The translations under genes and the position numbers were made by a program. From Pedobacter cryoconitis (lineage in GTDB: Bacteria > Bacteroidota > Bacteroidia > Sphingobacteriales > Sphingobacteriaceae), in the NCBI RefSeq assembly GCF_014207135.1, contig NZ_JACHCC010000007.1, forward strand, positions 1-64,000: DNA of 64,000 nucleotides, read 5' to 3'. Each line of letters starts with the position of its first letter. Positions within the stretch are counted from its first letter, which is position 1. The notes under the pieces were generated by a model. The model made no database searches. It saw nothing but the letters and a program-made list of their open reading frames with translations, and was not told the origin of the DNA. Positions 15,279 through 25,304 of the stretch are shown piece by piece.

Positions 15279-16490
15279 ATGGAAATTAAACTTAATGCAA
15301 TAGAAGATGCTGTTGCTGATATAAAAGCTGGTAAAGTTGTAATTGTTGTAGACGATGAAGATCGTGAAAATGAAGGCGACTTCCTGACTGCAGCCGGTAA
15401 CGCGACGCCTGAGGTAATTAACTTTATGGCCACGCATGGCAGAGGCCTTATCTGTGCCGCGATTACTGAAGAAAGATGTGATGAACTGAACCTGGAACTG
15501 ATGGTAGGTAAAAATACTGCAGCATATGAAACTAATTTTACTGTTTCTGTCGATTTGATCGGTTATGGTTGTACCACTGGAATTTCTGCTTCTGACAGGT
15601 CAAAAACAATTCAGGCACTGATTAATCCGGCTACTACTCCCGAAGAATTGGGCAGACCAGGACATATTTTTCCTTTACGTGCCAGAGATGGTGGTGTGTT
15701 AAGACGCGCCGGTCATACTGAAGCAGCCGTAGATCTGGCCAGATTAGCCGGGATGGAACCTGCAGGGGTTTTAGTGGAAATCATGAAGGAAGACGGGGAG
15801 ATGGCTCGTTTGCCTGATCTGGTGAAGATTGCTGCACAGCATCAGCTGAAAATAATTTCAATCAAGGACCTGATTGCTTACCGTCTGAAAAATGACAGCC
15901 TGATCCGCGAAGAAGTTACCATTAACCTACCTACGGAATGGGGTGATTTCAAAATGACTGCTTATACGCAACTGGAAAATAATGCTACACATCTTGCTTT
16001 AAGTAAAGGTGAGTGGACGGAAGATGAAGCTATACTGGTTCGGGTCCATAGTTCTTGTGTAACGGGAGATATCTTCGGTTCATGCCGTTGCGACTGTGGG
16101 CCACAGTTACATAAGGCACTACAGATGATAGATCAGGAAGGTAAAGGAATTGTCGTTTATATGAACCAGGAAGGCCGTGGTATAGGACTGGTCAATAAAT
16201 TATTAGCCTATAATCTTCAGGATGCCGGTTTTGATACCGTTGAAGCAAATATTAAATTAGGTTTCAAAGGAGATGAACGTGATTATGGAGTTGGTGCACA
16301 GATCTTAAGGGCACAAGGTGTTAGAAAAATGCGCCTGATGTCTAATAATCCGACAAAAAGAGCCGGATTGATTGGTTACGGTCTGGAAGTTGTGGAAAAT
16401 ATCCCGATAGAGATCAGCAGCAATACACACAATGAAACTTATCTGAAAACCAAAAGGGATAAGATGGGGCATACTATAATGAAGGGCTAG
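15279..16490 (+). CDS. ribBA: RibBA: DHBP synthase / GTP cyclohydrolase II
   Basis: The 403-residue bifunctional enzyme makes both precursors of riboflavin. The N-terminal half is 3,4-dihydroxy-2-butanone-4-phosphate synthase ([12 protein letters not shown] near residue 24, later [16 protein letters not shown]). The C-terminal half is GTP cyclohydrolase II with the zinc cysteines in [20 protein letters not shown] and the NQEGRGIG motif. Both active sites look complete. ATG 15279 was chosen over TTG 15270. Its 3' end overlaps the convergent TamB-like gene by 17 bases. Another riboflavin gene, ribF, lies at 32654-33598 in a different operon. Confidence 0.95.
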   Translation: MEIKLNAIEDAVADIKAGKVVIVVDDEDRENEGDFLTAAGNATPEVINFMATHGRGLICAAITEERCDELNLELMVGKNTAAYETNFTVSVDLIGYGCTTGISASDRSKTIQALINPATTPEELGRPGHIFPLRARDGGVLRRAGHTEAAVDLARLAGMEPAGVLVEIMKEDGEMARLPDLVKIAAQHQLKIISIKDLIAYRLKNDSLIREEVTINLPTEWGDFKMTAYTQLENNATHLALSKGEWTEDEAILVRVHSSCVTGDIFGSCRCDCGPQLHKALQMIDQEGKGIVVYMNQEGRGIGLVNKLLAYNLQDAGFDTVEANIKLGFKGDERDYGVGAQILRAQGVRKMRLMSNNPTKRAGLIGYGLEVVENIPIEISSNTHNETYLKTKRDKMGHTIMKG

Positions 16491-19400
16491 GAGTTGCATT
16501 TTGCAACTTCTTTTGCTCCTCGGTGATTGCATCTTTATTTACTACATTCTGTTTTGATTTTTTAGATTGCTGGTCTTTTTCTTCCTGTAGCTTCTTTTGA
16601 ATCTTGCGGTATTTACCAGTCATCTTCTGAACAAATTCTCTGAAATTGTCAAATTGCTGTGAATAAATTAACCCGAATGAAGTTACATTCATGCTCGGGT
16701 TGATCCCTGTATTCACGAAAATACTTTGCTGTGTGGGTGGTTTATTGGCGAGTTTTCCAATTAATGTACCATCTTTCCGGATGAGTGCGAGAACCTCGAC
16801 CTCACTGCCCACACTATTTCTTGAAAACCCTATGGGCGACAGATCGCTTGTACTTCTGTTATCGATTACACCCGCATTGACAATGATCCGGTTATTAAAG
16901 AATTTAAAAGAAGCACTTGCTTCACTTAAAGACCGTATATTAATATCTACGAAATCGAGATTAAGTGAAGACAATACGTTGTTGAACTGGTTGAAAAGAA
17001 GTTCTGTTGCTGTACTGGCTACTCCCGAGGTCAGCTGTTTACCTAAATCTTCGCGGCCTGCTCCCGGAGCAAAACTTCTTCTGATGATTAAACTGAATGC
17101 CTGAAGGTTCAGGTTGTTCGGGTCACTGAAGTAAGCTTGAAGCTCTTCTTTAATGGATGGATTGGAAGGAAAGAAAATATCCAGTTTGATATCTGGTTTC
17201 AATAATAATCCGCTTAATCCCATCTCAACTTCCACAGGAACCCTTAAATTGGCGTTACTGCTGGATACGTCCCTGTTAGCTGCGGTGTAAAGGTCGCTAA
17301 GACTCGCTCTAAGCTCATAAATGGCCTTCAACTGTATTTGTGCCTGGTTGGGATTTCCGGTCCATCTGATGGTTCCTCCCTGTCTGATGTTGAATTTCTT
17401 GTTGATAACCTCCTGAGCGGTAAAGTCAAAACTTCCTGATTCAATGATATAATCACCTGACATCTCAAAATCACCCAGGCTGTTAATTTCAAGATTGAGG
17501 TCTGCATTTCCTTTTCCGCTTAAATTACCCAGGTTGGTAAACAGATTTGCTGTACTGCTTGGGTCTACCTGGAGTTTGAAGCTCATGGTAATCCCGTCAA
17601 AATTAGTTGCTTTTTTGACGTTCGCTGCCGTATCCTTACTCAGGAAGGTAATGAAATCCTTACTGGAAACAGTTTCAGAGGTGTTTAAAGGAAGATTGAA
17701 TACGGTGCCTTTTTCTGTTTTTGCGTCAATACCAATATAAAGTTTATTGGTTGGCCCGCGGAAGATAAAAGTACCGGTTGCATAGGCCTGTCCAAAATAT
17801 AACTCATTATCTTTTATCGTTGTATTTAAAGCCATAAAGTCTTTGGCCTTAATCGTAATGTCTAGAGTGGGTGTATTGATCTTATTCAGATCTACTGTGC
17901 CGTTGGCGGTAGCAATATTACCAGCCGTGTCTTTTAGAACAAGGTCTTCAATGTTAATTACGCTATGCTCAACATTTATTTTATCAGACAGTGTATAGGT
18001 TGTCTTTAAATAGTTAACCATGACCTGCGCATTATTAAGCGTGACATTTCCATCAATCTTTGGTGCATCAAATGCCCCTTTTACTGTCAGATTGGTAGAA
18101 ATTTTTCCCTTAAGCTTAGATACCAGGTCGCTGACAAACGGAGATAAAACAGCAAGTTCACTATCATCCATTTTAACAGCCAGATCCAGGTCTTTGTCTT
18201 TAAGGTTTACATGGCCATCGACTTTAAAGGTTTCCATTCCATCTCTGTCAATCCGCATGTAAGCATTGATCAGGTCGGTCTTCTGGTTGTAACCAGAGGT
18301 ATCTGTCAGGGAGCCAATATAAGTATCATTGAGTGTGAGTGAATCTATCTTAATATCATCGTCAATTTTGGGCGATTTGAGCAGACCGTAAAGTTTGGTC
18401 GTCCCATTGACTTTACCTGATAACTGAACCCCTACGGTTTTCAGAAAAGGGTTTATGGTGGTTAAGTTGAATTTTTTAAAACCTACCTTGAGTACATCAT
18501 TTGCATCTTCGGACAGAATCCCATCCACAGTCAGTAGCTGATCTCCGTTTCGAAGATCGAAATTACTGACCTCTGTTTTCCCGTTTTTGAAGTTGATCCT
18601 TACCTTATCCTGGATAGCCCAATCCTGACTGTTTATTTTAAGTAGAGAAGGCAGAATACTAATCCTTGTTGTGTCTTTGGCAAATTCTACCAGACCGTTT
18701 AAATCCAGTTGGTTGGCATCGTCTGCATTGGATAGTTTGACGTTGAGGGCCAGGCTGTCATTACGCAGGATGTTGGAAATATTGACGTTTTTGATATATA
18801 AACTGTCATTCAGGTCTACACGGTCAGAAGTGATAATTGCCTGCAGCTGATTAGCTGTCGTATTTTCATCAATGATAATATTGTTGGCAATTACACCCTT
18901 ATATTTTAGCTTTTTAATGAAACCGTTTAGCGTGGCTATATTTTTTTCGGAATCAAAGTTTCCAACAAGCTCAGCCTGGTCTTCAATCTCCAGACCAGGT
19001 GCAATTAACTGGGCTAAAGGTTCAAAATGTTTGATATCCAGCTGAAAGGTAAAGATCTGATTTTTGAAATGTACAATGTCTGCCTGTAATGAAGGTATAT
19101 AGGTTTTTGCCAGTGTTTTGTAATAGGATGGTAAGGTATTCAGATCGTACTGTCCATGTATACTTGCGTCGAGTACGTCGGAGTTTATCTTAAGTGTTCT
19201 GTCTGCACCGATACCTTTGGCCTGCAATTGAACAGAATCGATGTTATAGATTCCTTTTACGTTGTTGAGCCTTATTTTATCTATCAGTAAATTTCCCTGG
19301 ATATTATTGAGGTTTGTTCCAGAAAAGTTGGTGCTGAAATTAGCATCAACCATCAGTGAATCTTTAAACAGATGCAGATTACGGAGTTTCGCCTTTTTGA

Positions 19401-20883
19401 TAGAGGCTTTAAAATTGAAGACAGGCAGTTTTGGGTTTAAGTTTACTCCACCGTCAAAAGCCAGCTGTATATTTTTATCATTAATACTCAATTTACCGTC
19501 GAAATACTTTTTGTCAAAGGTTCCGTCGATTTTAACATTCGAGTAGCGGTAATCATTGAAATCAATATATTTCACATCACCGTTAATTTGTTCAGTAAGG
19601 GTATTCAGTTCAGTATCCTTCCCTTTTACATAGACCGAAGCTGTAATTTTTCCGAGTGTGTTTTCATCCAGCAGTCTGCCCAGGTCAAAATCATAGGTTT
19701 TTACGTTTCCGGAATAAGAGGGTACGCCTTTCTTATTGATTTTCATGTTGACATCCGAGACTACTCTTCCTAATTTGGTTTTAAATTCTCCAAAAGCAAT
19801 AAAGTCGTTCTGGAAGCCTGTGAAATTCCCATTGAAATAGATATCCCCGAATTTTTGTACGATAACCGGAATCACTTTTTTCCTGTTCCCGGTAATATTT
19901 GTCACGAGTTCATCCAGATCTTTTTTATTGGTAGAAGCCATCTCGACTTTCATCTCCATAAAAGTTTCATCGAGTTGTGGCAAGCCTTTGAGGTTGAAAT
20001 CTCCTTTTACATAGGTCGCCTGTCCGGCTTTTACCGAAAGTTTTTTTGCTCTGAGATCATTAACTAATCCTGTAATCTGGCCGTCTACATCAATATTCAG
20101 GTTCATTTTCGAGACTTCAGAGGCAAAATAGGCAACGTCTTTTGATTCGAGGTGACTATTTTTGAAATGAGCCTTCATCCTTACTTTATTGACATAGTCA
20201 TTAAAGTCGTTGTAATCATGAAACTTCATTTCAAAGTAATCTGAAAGACGACTTTTATTGGTAACGAGAAGGAGCTTTTTAAGTTCTATCTTGTTGCTGT
20301 CGATAGTGGTAAATGCAGAGAGGTTTTTGAGGTAAAATCCGCTTTTCTCTTTAAAAGTCAGATTCTTTATATTAGCCTGCACCAGATGGTCGGTCGTATT
20401 CAGTTTCTCAAATATACCGTTCAGGTTTTTGAGTTCGACATCATCAAAATTGACACCATTAATGACGGTATCAGTATTCAGGTTTTTATATTTGAGCTGA
20501 ATGTTATTGAGGATTACTCTGTTGAAAGTGATTTTATAAGGTTTGTTTTTCTTTTTAACTGTCGTTGTCCCTGAATCAAAATAATCAATAATGAAATCCA
20601 GATTGGTTCCTTTATTTTTTCCTTTGTACGACTTGAGAAAGAATGATCCGTTGTTTACCTGAACAGTATTGACATCGATAATCCGTTTTTCAAAGGAAAG
20701 CAGATTGAGGTCGACAATGAATTTTGGAGTGCTTAATAGGGTGTCTTTCTGCTGATCGAGTACTAAAAGGTCTTCAATGACTACAGATTTGAATGGTTTA
20801 AGGTAAATACTGTGTAAAGAAATGGTCGTATTGAGTTCACTGGAAAGATATGCCGCTGCTTTTTTTGCCACAAATGTCTGCAC
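16474..20883 (-). CDS. TamB-like translocation/assembly protein
   Basis: The protein has 1469 residues from the first canonical start (GTG 20883). It is a very long beta-rich, AsmA/TamB-type protein, with repeated strand motifs throughout and a C-terminal TamB (DUF490) region (about 1010-1410). Such proteins bridge inner and outer membrane and move phospholipids or assist outer-membrane protein assembly. In-frame codons upstream (20973-20884) encode IKKLLKILLWSIASILLLLA and more, an obvious N-terminal membrane anchor. No ATG, GTG or TTG precedes it, so the true start is probably the ATC at 20973. The C-terminus ends in a Lys/Gln-rich tail. Confidence 0.85.
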   Translation of the reverse strand: MQTFVAKKAAAYLSSELNTTISLHSIYLKPFKSVVIEDLLVLDQQKDTLLSTPKFIVDLNLLSFEKRIIDVNTVQVNNGSFFLKSYKGKNKGTNLDFIIDYFDSGTTTVKKKNKPYKITFNRVILNNIQLKYKNLNTDTVINGVNFDDVELKNLNGIFEKLNTTDHLVQANIKNLTFKEKSGFYLKNLSAFTTIDSNKIELKKLLLVTNKSRLSDYFEMKFHDYNDFNDYVNKVRMKAHFKNSHLESKDVAYFASEVSKMNLNIDVDGQITGLVNDLRAKKLSVKAGQATYVKGDFNLKGLPQLDETFMEMKVEMASTNKKDLDELVTNITGNRKKVIPVIVQKFGDIYFNGNFTGFQNDFIAFGEFKTKLGRVVSDVNMKINKKGVPSYSGNVKTYDFDLGRLLDENTLGKITASVYVKGKDTELNTLTEQINGDVKYIDFNDYRYSNVKIDGTFDKKYFDGKLSINDKNIQLAFDGGVNLNPKLPVFNFKASIKKAKLRNLHLFKDSLMVDANFSTNFSGTNLNNIQGNLLIDKIRLNNVKGIYNIDSVQLQAKGIGADRTLKINSDVLDASIHGQYDLNTLPSYYKTLAKTYIPSLQADIVHFKNQIFTFQLDIKHFEPLAQLIAPGLEIEDQAELVGNFDSEKNIATLNGFIKKLKYKGVIANNIIIDENTTANQLQAIITSDRVDLNDSLYIKNVNISNILRNDSLALNVKLSNADDANQLDLNGLVEFAKDTTRISILPSLLKINSQDWAIQDKVRINFKNGKTEVSNFDLRNGDQLLTVDGILSEDANDVLKVGFKKFNLTTINPFLKTVGVQLSGKVNGTTKLYGLLKSPKIDDDIKIDSLTLNDTYIGSLTDTSGYNQKTDLINAYMRIDRDGMETFKVDGHVNLKDKDLDLAVKMDDSELAVLSPFVSDLVSKLKGKISTNLTVKGAFDAPKIDGNVTLNNAQVMVNYLKTTYTLSDKINVEHSVINIEDLVLKDTAGNIATANGTVDLNKINTPTLDITIKAKDFMALNTTIKDNELYFGQAYATGTFIFRGPTNKLYIGIDAKTEKGTVFNLPLNTSETVSSKDFITFLSKDTAANVKKATNFDGITMSFKLQVDPSSTANLFTNLGNLSGKGNADLNLEINSLGDFEMSGDYIIESGSFDFTAQEVINKKFNIRQGGTIRWTGNPNQAQIQLKAIYELRASLSDLYTAANRDVSSSNANLRVPVEVEMGLSGLLLKPDIKLDIFFPSNPSIKEELQAYFSDPNNLNLQAFSLIIRRSFAPGAGREDLGKQLTSGVASTATELLFNQFNNVLSSLNLDFVDINIRSLSEASASFKFFNNRIIVNAGVIDNRSTSDLSPIGFSRNSVGSEVEVLALIRKDGTLIGKLANKPPTQQSIFVNTGINPSMNVTSFGLIYSQQFDNFREFVQKMTGKYRKIQKKLQEEKDQQSKKSKQNVVNKDAITEEQKKLQNATPSPSL

Positions 20884-20972
20884 AGGACGGAACTGAAGCG
20901 AAAATAACAGAATCGCAAGCAGCAGCAGAATTGATGCAATAGACCAAAGAAGTATTTTTAATAGTTTTTTGA

Positions 20973-20980
20973 TATTTTTG
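20973..20980 (+). promoter_or_regulatory. -7 box of the tsaD promoter
   Basis: TATTTTTG matches TAnnTTTG exactly and lies 20 bases before the tsaD GTG. It overlaps, on the other strand, the probable start codon of the TamB-like gene. Confidence 0.5.
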
Positions 20981-21000
20981 TAGCTTAATAATAAATCAAC

Positions 21001-22014
21001 GTGTCAGTAATACTTGCTATCGAATCCTCCTGTGATGAAACTTCTGTTGCTATTTGTAATAACGGCAAAATTACAGCCAATGTTATTGCAAACCAAACTA
21101 TTCATCAAAATTATGGTGGTGTAATTCCTGAACTTGCTTCAAGAGTTCATCAACAAAATATTGTACCGGTTATTCAACAGGCATTAACCGACGCTAAAGT
21201 TAGCAAAAAGGATATAAACGCCATAGCCTTTACCAGAGGCCCCGGATTACTGGGCTCTTTGCTGGTTGGGGTATCTTTTGCGAAGTCTTTTGCCCTGGCA
21301 TTAGACCTGCCGCTTATAGCAGTTAATCATATGCACGCGCATATCCTGGCGCATTTTATTGAGGACCCTAAACCTTCGTTTCCTTTTCTGTGTTTAACGG
21401 TTTCGGGCGGACATACGCAAATTGTACTGGTTAAAGACTATTTTGATATGGAAATAGTGGGTGAATCACTGGATGATGCAGCGGGTGAAGCTTTTGATAA
21501 AACGGCCAAAATACTGAATTTGCCTTACCCGGGCGGTCCATTGATTGACAAACATGCAGCCAATGGTAATCCTTTGGCCTATAAATTCCCTGAACCTCAG
21601 ATCAAAGATCTGAATTATAGCTTTAGCGGTTTGAAAACTGCCATCCTGTATTTTATCAGGGCGCAGGAAAAAGAGAATCCTGATTTTATTCAGGATAACC
21701 TGAACGACATCTGTGCTTCTGTTCAGCATAGTATTGTACATATCCTATTAAATAAACTTAAAAAGGCAGCACAGCTTTACGGGATTAAGGAGATTGCAAT
21801 TGCTGGTGGTGTCTCTGCAAATACAGGACTGCGTAAGGCACTGGAAGATAAAGCTAAAGAGCTGGGCTGGAATGTATACGTTCCGGGGTTTGAATATTGT
21901 ACTGACAATGCGGCTATGATTGCTATAGCGGGACATTATAAGTTTATAAATAAAGAGTTTGTCGGGCAGGATATCGCTCCTGCATCAAGAATGGAGTTTA
22001 ATACAATTAAATAG
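21001..22014 (+). CDS. tsaD: tRNA threonylcarbamoyladenosine transferase TsaD
   Basis: The 337-residue Kae1/TsaD-family protein transfers the threonylcarbamoyl group to A37 of tRNAs that read ANN codons, working with TsaB and TsaE. Seen are the N-terminal IESSCDETS, the metal-binding His110 and His114 in NHMHAHILAH, SGGHTQIV, YPGGPLIDK and the C-terminal CTDNAAMIA. Length is normal. The start is GTG at 21001. It is divergent from the TamB-like gene with almost no spacer. Confidence 0.96.
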   Translation: MSVILAIESSCDETSVAICNNGKITANVIANQTIHQNYGGVIPELASRVHQQNIVPVIQQALTDAKVSKKDINAIAFTRGPGLLGSLLVGVSFAKSFALALDLPLIAVNHMHAHILAHFIEDPKPSFPFLCLTVSGGHTQIVLVKDYFDMEIVGESLDDAAGEAFDKTAKILNLPYPGGPLIDKHAANGNPLAYKFPEPQIKDLNYSFSGLKTAILYFIRAQEKENPDFIQDNLNDICASVQHSIVHILLNKLKKAAQLYGIKEIAIAGGVSANTGLRKALEDKAKELGWNVYVPGFEYCTDNAAMIAIAGHYKFINKEFVGQDIAPASRMEFNTIK

Positions 22015-22020
22015 ATTATT

Positions 22021-22200
22021 ATGAATTCAATGAGTTTCCTGTTTTTCGGCCTGATGCTTATCCCTTTTATTTTGCTTTTGATCTGGATGATCAAACAGGA
22101 TAAAAATAAGAATTATATCGGTCTAGTAGTACTAGTTGCTGCTATATTTATTGCCGCTTATGTAGCGGTTAATGTGGATATGAAGTTTATGACCCCATAG
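22021..22200 (+). CDS. Small two-helix membrane protein
   Basis: A 59-codon frame begins with ATG 6 bases after the tsaD stop. It encodes two hydrophobic helices (about residues 5-24 and 33-51) joined by a basic loop (MIKQDKNKN). It ends in DMKFMTP, and a terminator follows at once. The spacing suggests cotranscription with tsaD. The composition is that of a real inner-membrane microprotein. No homologue is known to me and no function can be given. Confidence 0.6.
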   Translation: MNSMSFLFFGLMLIPFILLLIWMIKQDKNKNYIGLVVLVAAIFIAAYVAVNVDMKFMTP

Positions 22201-22214
22201 GTTTCCTGAAAAAT

Positions 22215-22253
22215 AAAAAAGCGGTATGTCCATAAGACATACCGCTTTTTTTA
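22215..22253. terminator. Bidirectional terminator
   Basis: AAAAAAGCGGTATGTC and GACATACCGCTTTTTTT form a perfect stem with a short loop. It serves the tsaD transcript and the convergent recA gene. Confidence 0.85.
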
Positions 22254-22270
22254 TGTAGCTGTAAGCTGAA

Positions 22271-23284
22271 TTACAATAATTCTTCCAGTTTTTCGCCAGT
22301 TACTTCTTCTCTGATTTTGCTCTCGATTTCATCAGCTAATTCAGGATTGTCCATTAATAATTGTTTAACGGCATCTCTTCCCTGTCCAAGTTTAGTATCT
22401 CCATAAGAGAACCATGAACCAGCTTTTTTAACGATATTGAAATCTACACCTAAATCGATAATCTCACCAACTTTCGAAATTCCCTGGCCAAACATGATGT
22501 CAAACTCAGCGATACGGAAAGGAGGCGCAACTTTATTTTTAACGATTTTTACTTTTACCCTGTTACCTGAAACCTCATCAGAATCTTTGATCTGTGAAGT
22601 TCTGCGGATATCCAGACGTACTGAAGCATAGAATTTCAAGGCATTACCACCTGTAGTAGTTTCGGGGTTACCGAACATCACACCAATTTTTTCACGTAAC
22701 TGGTTGATGAAGATACAGCAGCATCCTGTTTTAGCAATAGTTCCGGTTAATTTTCTTAGTGCCTGTGACATTAAACGAGCTTGTAAGCCCATTTTAGAAT
22801 CACCCATTTCACCTTCGATCTCAGCTTTTGGTACCAAAGCAGCAACAGAGTCAATCACGATCACATCTATTGCTCCTGATCTGATCAGGTTATCGGCAAT
22901 TTCCAATGCCTGCTCACCATTGTCTGGCTGTGCAATCAGCAGGTTGTCTACATCAACACCCAGTTTTTTAGCATAAAACTTGTCAAAAGCATGCTCTGCA
23001 TCAATAAATGCAGCTACACCACCTTTTTTCTGTGCTTCAGCAATGATATGTGTAGCCAGCGTAGTTTTACCAGAAGATTCAGGACCGTAAATTTCAATTA
23101 CACGGCCTTTGGGTACACCACCAATACCTAAAGCAATATCTAAACTGATAGAGCCGGTTGAGATAGACTCAATAGATTCAGTAGGAGTGTCACCTAATTT
23201 CATCACGGCACCTTTACCGTAAGATTTTTCTAACTTATCTAATGTAAGTTGTAATGCTTTTAATTTATCTGGGTTTGGGATCAT
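22271..23284 (-). CDS. recA: Recombinase RecA
   Basis: The 337-residue protein carries the full RecA core: the N-terminal oligomerisation helix, Walker [10 protein letters not shown] at 67-75, [19 protein letters not shown] (Walker B and L1), and L2 with [20 protein letters not shown]. It forms the filament that drives homologous recombination. The C-terminal tail is short and acidic ([12 protein letters not shown]). A near-consensus -7 box (TATATTTA, minus 23309-23302) lies 17 bases before the ATG. No SOS box was recognised. Confidence 0.98.
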   Translation of the reverse strand: MIPNPDKLKALQLTLDKLEKSYGKGAVMKLGDTPTESIESISTGSISLDIALGIGGVPKGRVIEIYGPESSGKTTLATHIIAEAQKKGGVAAFIDAEHAFDKFYAKKLGVDVDNLLIAQPDNGEQALEIADNLIRSGAIDVIVIDSVAALVPKAEIEGEMGDSKMGLQARLMSQALRKLTGTIAKTGCCCIFINQLREKIGVMFGNPETTTGGNALKFYASVRLDIRRTSQIKDSDEVSGNRVKVKIVKNKVAPPFRIAEFDIMFGQGISKVGEIIDLGVDFNIVKKAGSWFSYGDTKLGQGRDAVKQLLMDNPELADEIESKIREEVTGEKLEELL

Positions 23285-23457
23285 CTTATTTAATTATGTC
23301 GTAAATATAAAATATTTATTCTTTATAAAAACTTAATCTTTACTGTTTTGTACTAATTTATTTAGCAATATTAAGTATTATTTTTCAATATATAACAAAA
23401 CATGTAAAATTATTGAATTTAGTATTCAGTTTGGCTAATAGCTTTAGCTCTTTTGTG

Positions 23458-24129
23458 CTATTTAATCTTATTCACTTTCGGCGGCGCATTGGTACGTATG
23501 AGGGTTTCATAGTATTTACAGAATGATTTCAGATCGCAAATATCACATTTAGGCGAACGTGCCACACAGATATAACGTCCATGAAGGATGAGCCAGTGAT
23601 GTGCTACATGAATACTTTCCTGCGGTAAGTATTTAGTAAGTTCCTTTTCTACGGCGAGGGGAGTTTTACCGCTGGATAAGCCCAGGCGATTGGCTACCCT
23701 GAACACATGGGTGTCTACTGCCATAGCAGGTGCATTGTAAATGACAGATGCAATTACATTGGCAGTTTTGCGACCCACACCAGGCATCTTTTGTAACTGG
23801 TCGATATCTGAAGGAACTTCATTGTTAAATTCGTTTAACAGGATATTGGCCATGCCGACCAGATGTTTAGCCTTATTATTCGGATAACTCACGCTTCTGA
23901 TATAATCAAATACGATATCCGGAGTGGTTTCAGCAAGAGCTTTCGCGTTCGGAAAACGCTGAAACAAGGCAGGGGTAACCTGATTGATTCTTTTATCTGT
24001 GCATTGTGCAGATAAAATGACGGCTACCAATAACTGAAAAGGATTATTATAATGAAGTTCTGTCTCAGCATCAGGCTGTTTAGCAGAAAAATAGGCTACA
24101 AATTGTTTATACCTTTCTTTTTTGAGCAT
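23458..24129 (-). CDS. nth: Endonuclease III
   Basis: The 223-residue DNA glycosylase/AP lyase removes oxidised pyrimidines. It has a helix-hairpin-helix (LQKMPGVGRKTA) with catalytic Lys121, Asp139 in AVDTHVFRV, and the 4Fe-4S cluster ligands Cys188, Cys195, Cys198 and Cys204 (C-x6-C-x2-C-x5-C). ATG 24129 is preferred; an upstream ATG at 24159 lies inside the preceding terminator. The -7 box TATCTTTG ends only 3 bases before this ATG, so the mRNA is probably leaderless. Confidence 0.95.
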   Translation of the reverse strand: MLKKERYKQFVAYFSAKQPDAETELHYNNPFQLLVAVILSAQCTDKRINQVTPALFQRFPNAKALAETTPDIVFDYIRSVSYPNNKAKHLVGMANILLNEFNNEVPSDIDQLQKMPGVGRKTANVIASVIYNAPAMAVDTHVFRVANRLGLSSGKTPLAVEKELTKYLPQESIHVAHHWLILHGRYICVARSPKCDICDLKSFCKYYETLIRTNAPPKVNKIK

Positions 24130-24132
24130 AGA

Positions 24133-24140
24133 CAAAGATA
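24133..24140 (-). promoter_or_regulatory. -7 box of nth, predicted leaderless
   Basis: The minus strand reads TATCTTTG, an exact match to TAnnTTTG, centred 7.5 bases before the A of the nth ATG. It lies directly after the terminator of the preceding gene. Confidence 0.45.
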
Positions 24141-24142
24141 AA

Positions 24143-24173
24143 ACAAAAAAAGCTGCCATACACTGGCAGCTTA
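24143..24173 (-). terminator. Terminator of the small gene 24188-24379
   Basis: On the minus strand AAGCTGCCA and TGGCAGCTT pair around a short loop and are followed by TTTTTTGTTTT. It separates the sigma-factor transcript from nth. Confidence 0.8.
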
Positions 24174-24187
24174 ATCTTTTAAATCAA

Positions 24188-24379
24188 TTACAAGGACTTT
24201 GAATAAGCCAGGATTTTGGAAATAGTTTCCTCATCAGGTGTCTTATTCAACAGATCCATCTGTGGTTTAATGCTTTCATAAAACATTAAATCAAGGTCGT
24301 TGAAATACTCACTACTTATATTTTCAGCATGCTGATTTAAGTAGTGGGAATTTGAAATAGGAGTAGAGGTTGTTATCAT
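24188..24379 (-). CDS. Small acidic protein after ECF sigma gene
   Basis: The 63-residue soluble protein (start ATG 24379; alternatives at 24385 and 24427) is acidic in its middle (ENISSEYFNDLDLMFYESI) and ends in a helix (DEETISKILAYSKSL). There is no membrane helix or Zn motif. It follows the ECF sigma gene on the same strand after 84 bases and ends at a terminator, so both probably share a transcript. It might modulate the sigma factor, but the sequence gives no direct support for that. Confidence 0.6.
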   Translation of the reverse strand: MITTSTPISNSHYLNQHAENISSEYFNDLDLMFYESIKPQMDLLNKTPDEETISKILAYSKSL

Positions 24380-24463
24380 AAGCATTAAACTGTTTTTGTT
24401 TTCTAATTTAACGAAACAATTCAACATTTATTTTAACCTGCTATTTAATTATAAACTTAATTT

Positions 24464-25039
24464 TCAAGTTACTTCTTTCACCTTCATCATTTTACGCAAA
24501 TTGCTCAGGGCGTATCTCATCCTTCCCAAAGCAGTATTAATACTGACATCTGTCAGGTCGGCAATCTCCTTAAAACTGAGGTCTGCATAGTGGCGCATAA
24601 TCAGTACCTCCTTTTGTTCGTCAGGAAGAAGCTGGATTAATGCTCTCAGATCTGTATGGGTCTGCTCTCTCAGTAGTCTGTCTTCTGCATTTTCTTCATA
24701 AATCTGAAGCATATTGAGGATATCAGTCCCATCGGCACTGGTAATTACAGGTGCACGTTTTTCACGTCTGAAATAATCGATTACCAGATTGTGAGCAATA
24801 CGCATCACCCATGGTAAAAATTTACCTTCTTCATTATATCTGCCCGAACGTAACGTATTAATTACTTTGATAAAAGCATCCTGAAAAATATCTTCTGCCA
24901 GGTACTGGTCTTTAACCAGTAAATAAATGGAAGTATAAATCTTGGATTTGTACCTGTTCAGGAGTTCTTCGAGAACGGATTCATTTCCTTTTAGGTATAA
25001 CTTTACTAATTCCTGATCACTATATGATTGTAACTTCAT
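24464..25039 (-). CDS. ECF-type RNA polymerase sigma factor
   Basis: The 191-residue protein has sigma region 2 (YLAEDIFQDAFIKVINTL, then LPWVMRIAHNLVIDYFRREK) and region 4 (LPDEQKEVLIMRHYADLSFK, then SINTALGRMRYALSNLRK). It belongs to the extracytoplasmic-function group and would direct RNA polymerase to a stress or envelope regulon. No transmembrane anti-sigma factor is encoded next to it; only a small soluble protein follows. Confidence 0.93.
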   Translation of the reverse strand: MKLQSYSDQELVKLYLKGNESVLEELLNRYKSKIYTSIYLLVKDQYLAEDIFQDAFIKVINTLRSGRYNEEGKFLPWVMRIAHNLVIDYFRREKRAPVITSADGTDILNMLQIYEENAEDRLLREQTHTDLRALIQLLPDEQKEVLIMRHYADLSFKEIADLTDVSINTALGRMRYALSNLRKMMKVKEVT

Positions 25040-25232
25040 AGGATTATCTAAACTAAATTCCCTTGCTTGGTTGCTAAAAAAATATTGAGTAGATGTTTTT
25101 GCTATAGTGGTTCTCCTATGATTTTTAAAGGTTGTGATTTAATCGATTGTGTTACAAGTTCAAAAGAAGCATTTTTTTACCAGAATTCAATAATAAAAGT
25201 TGTAAAAAAAATTAAATTAGTTTAAAGAGCCG

Positions 25233-25240
25233 TATTTTTG
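25233..25240 (+). promoter_or_regulatory. -7 box of the uvrA promoter
   Basis: TATTTTTG matches TAnnTTTG and predicts a leader of about 60 bases before the ATG at 25305. A possible ribosome-binding AAGGAAG lies just before the ATG. Confidence 0.45.
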
Positions 25241-25304
25241 CAACTCTCCACAAACGAATTTTGTGTTTTTGGGGTTATAATTAGCAAATCCTATAAGGAA
25301 GTCA

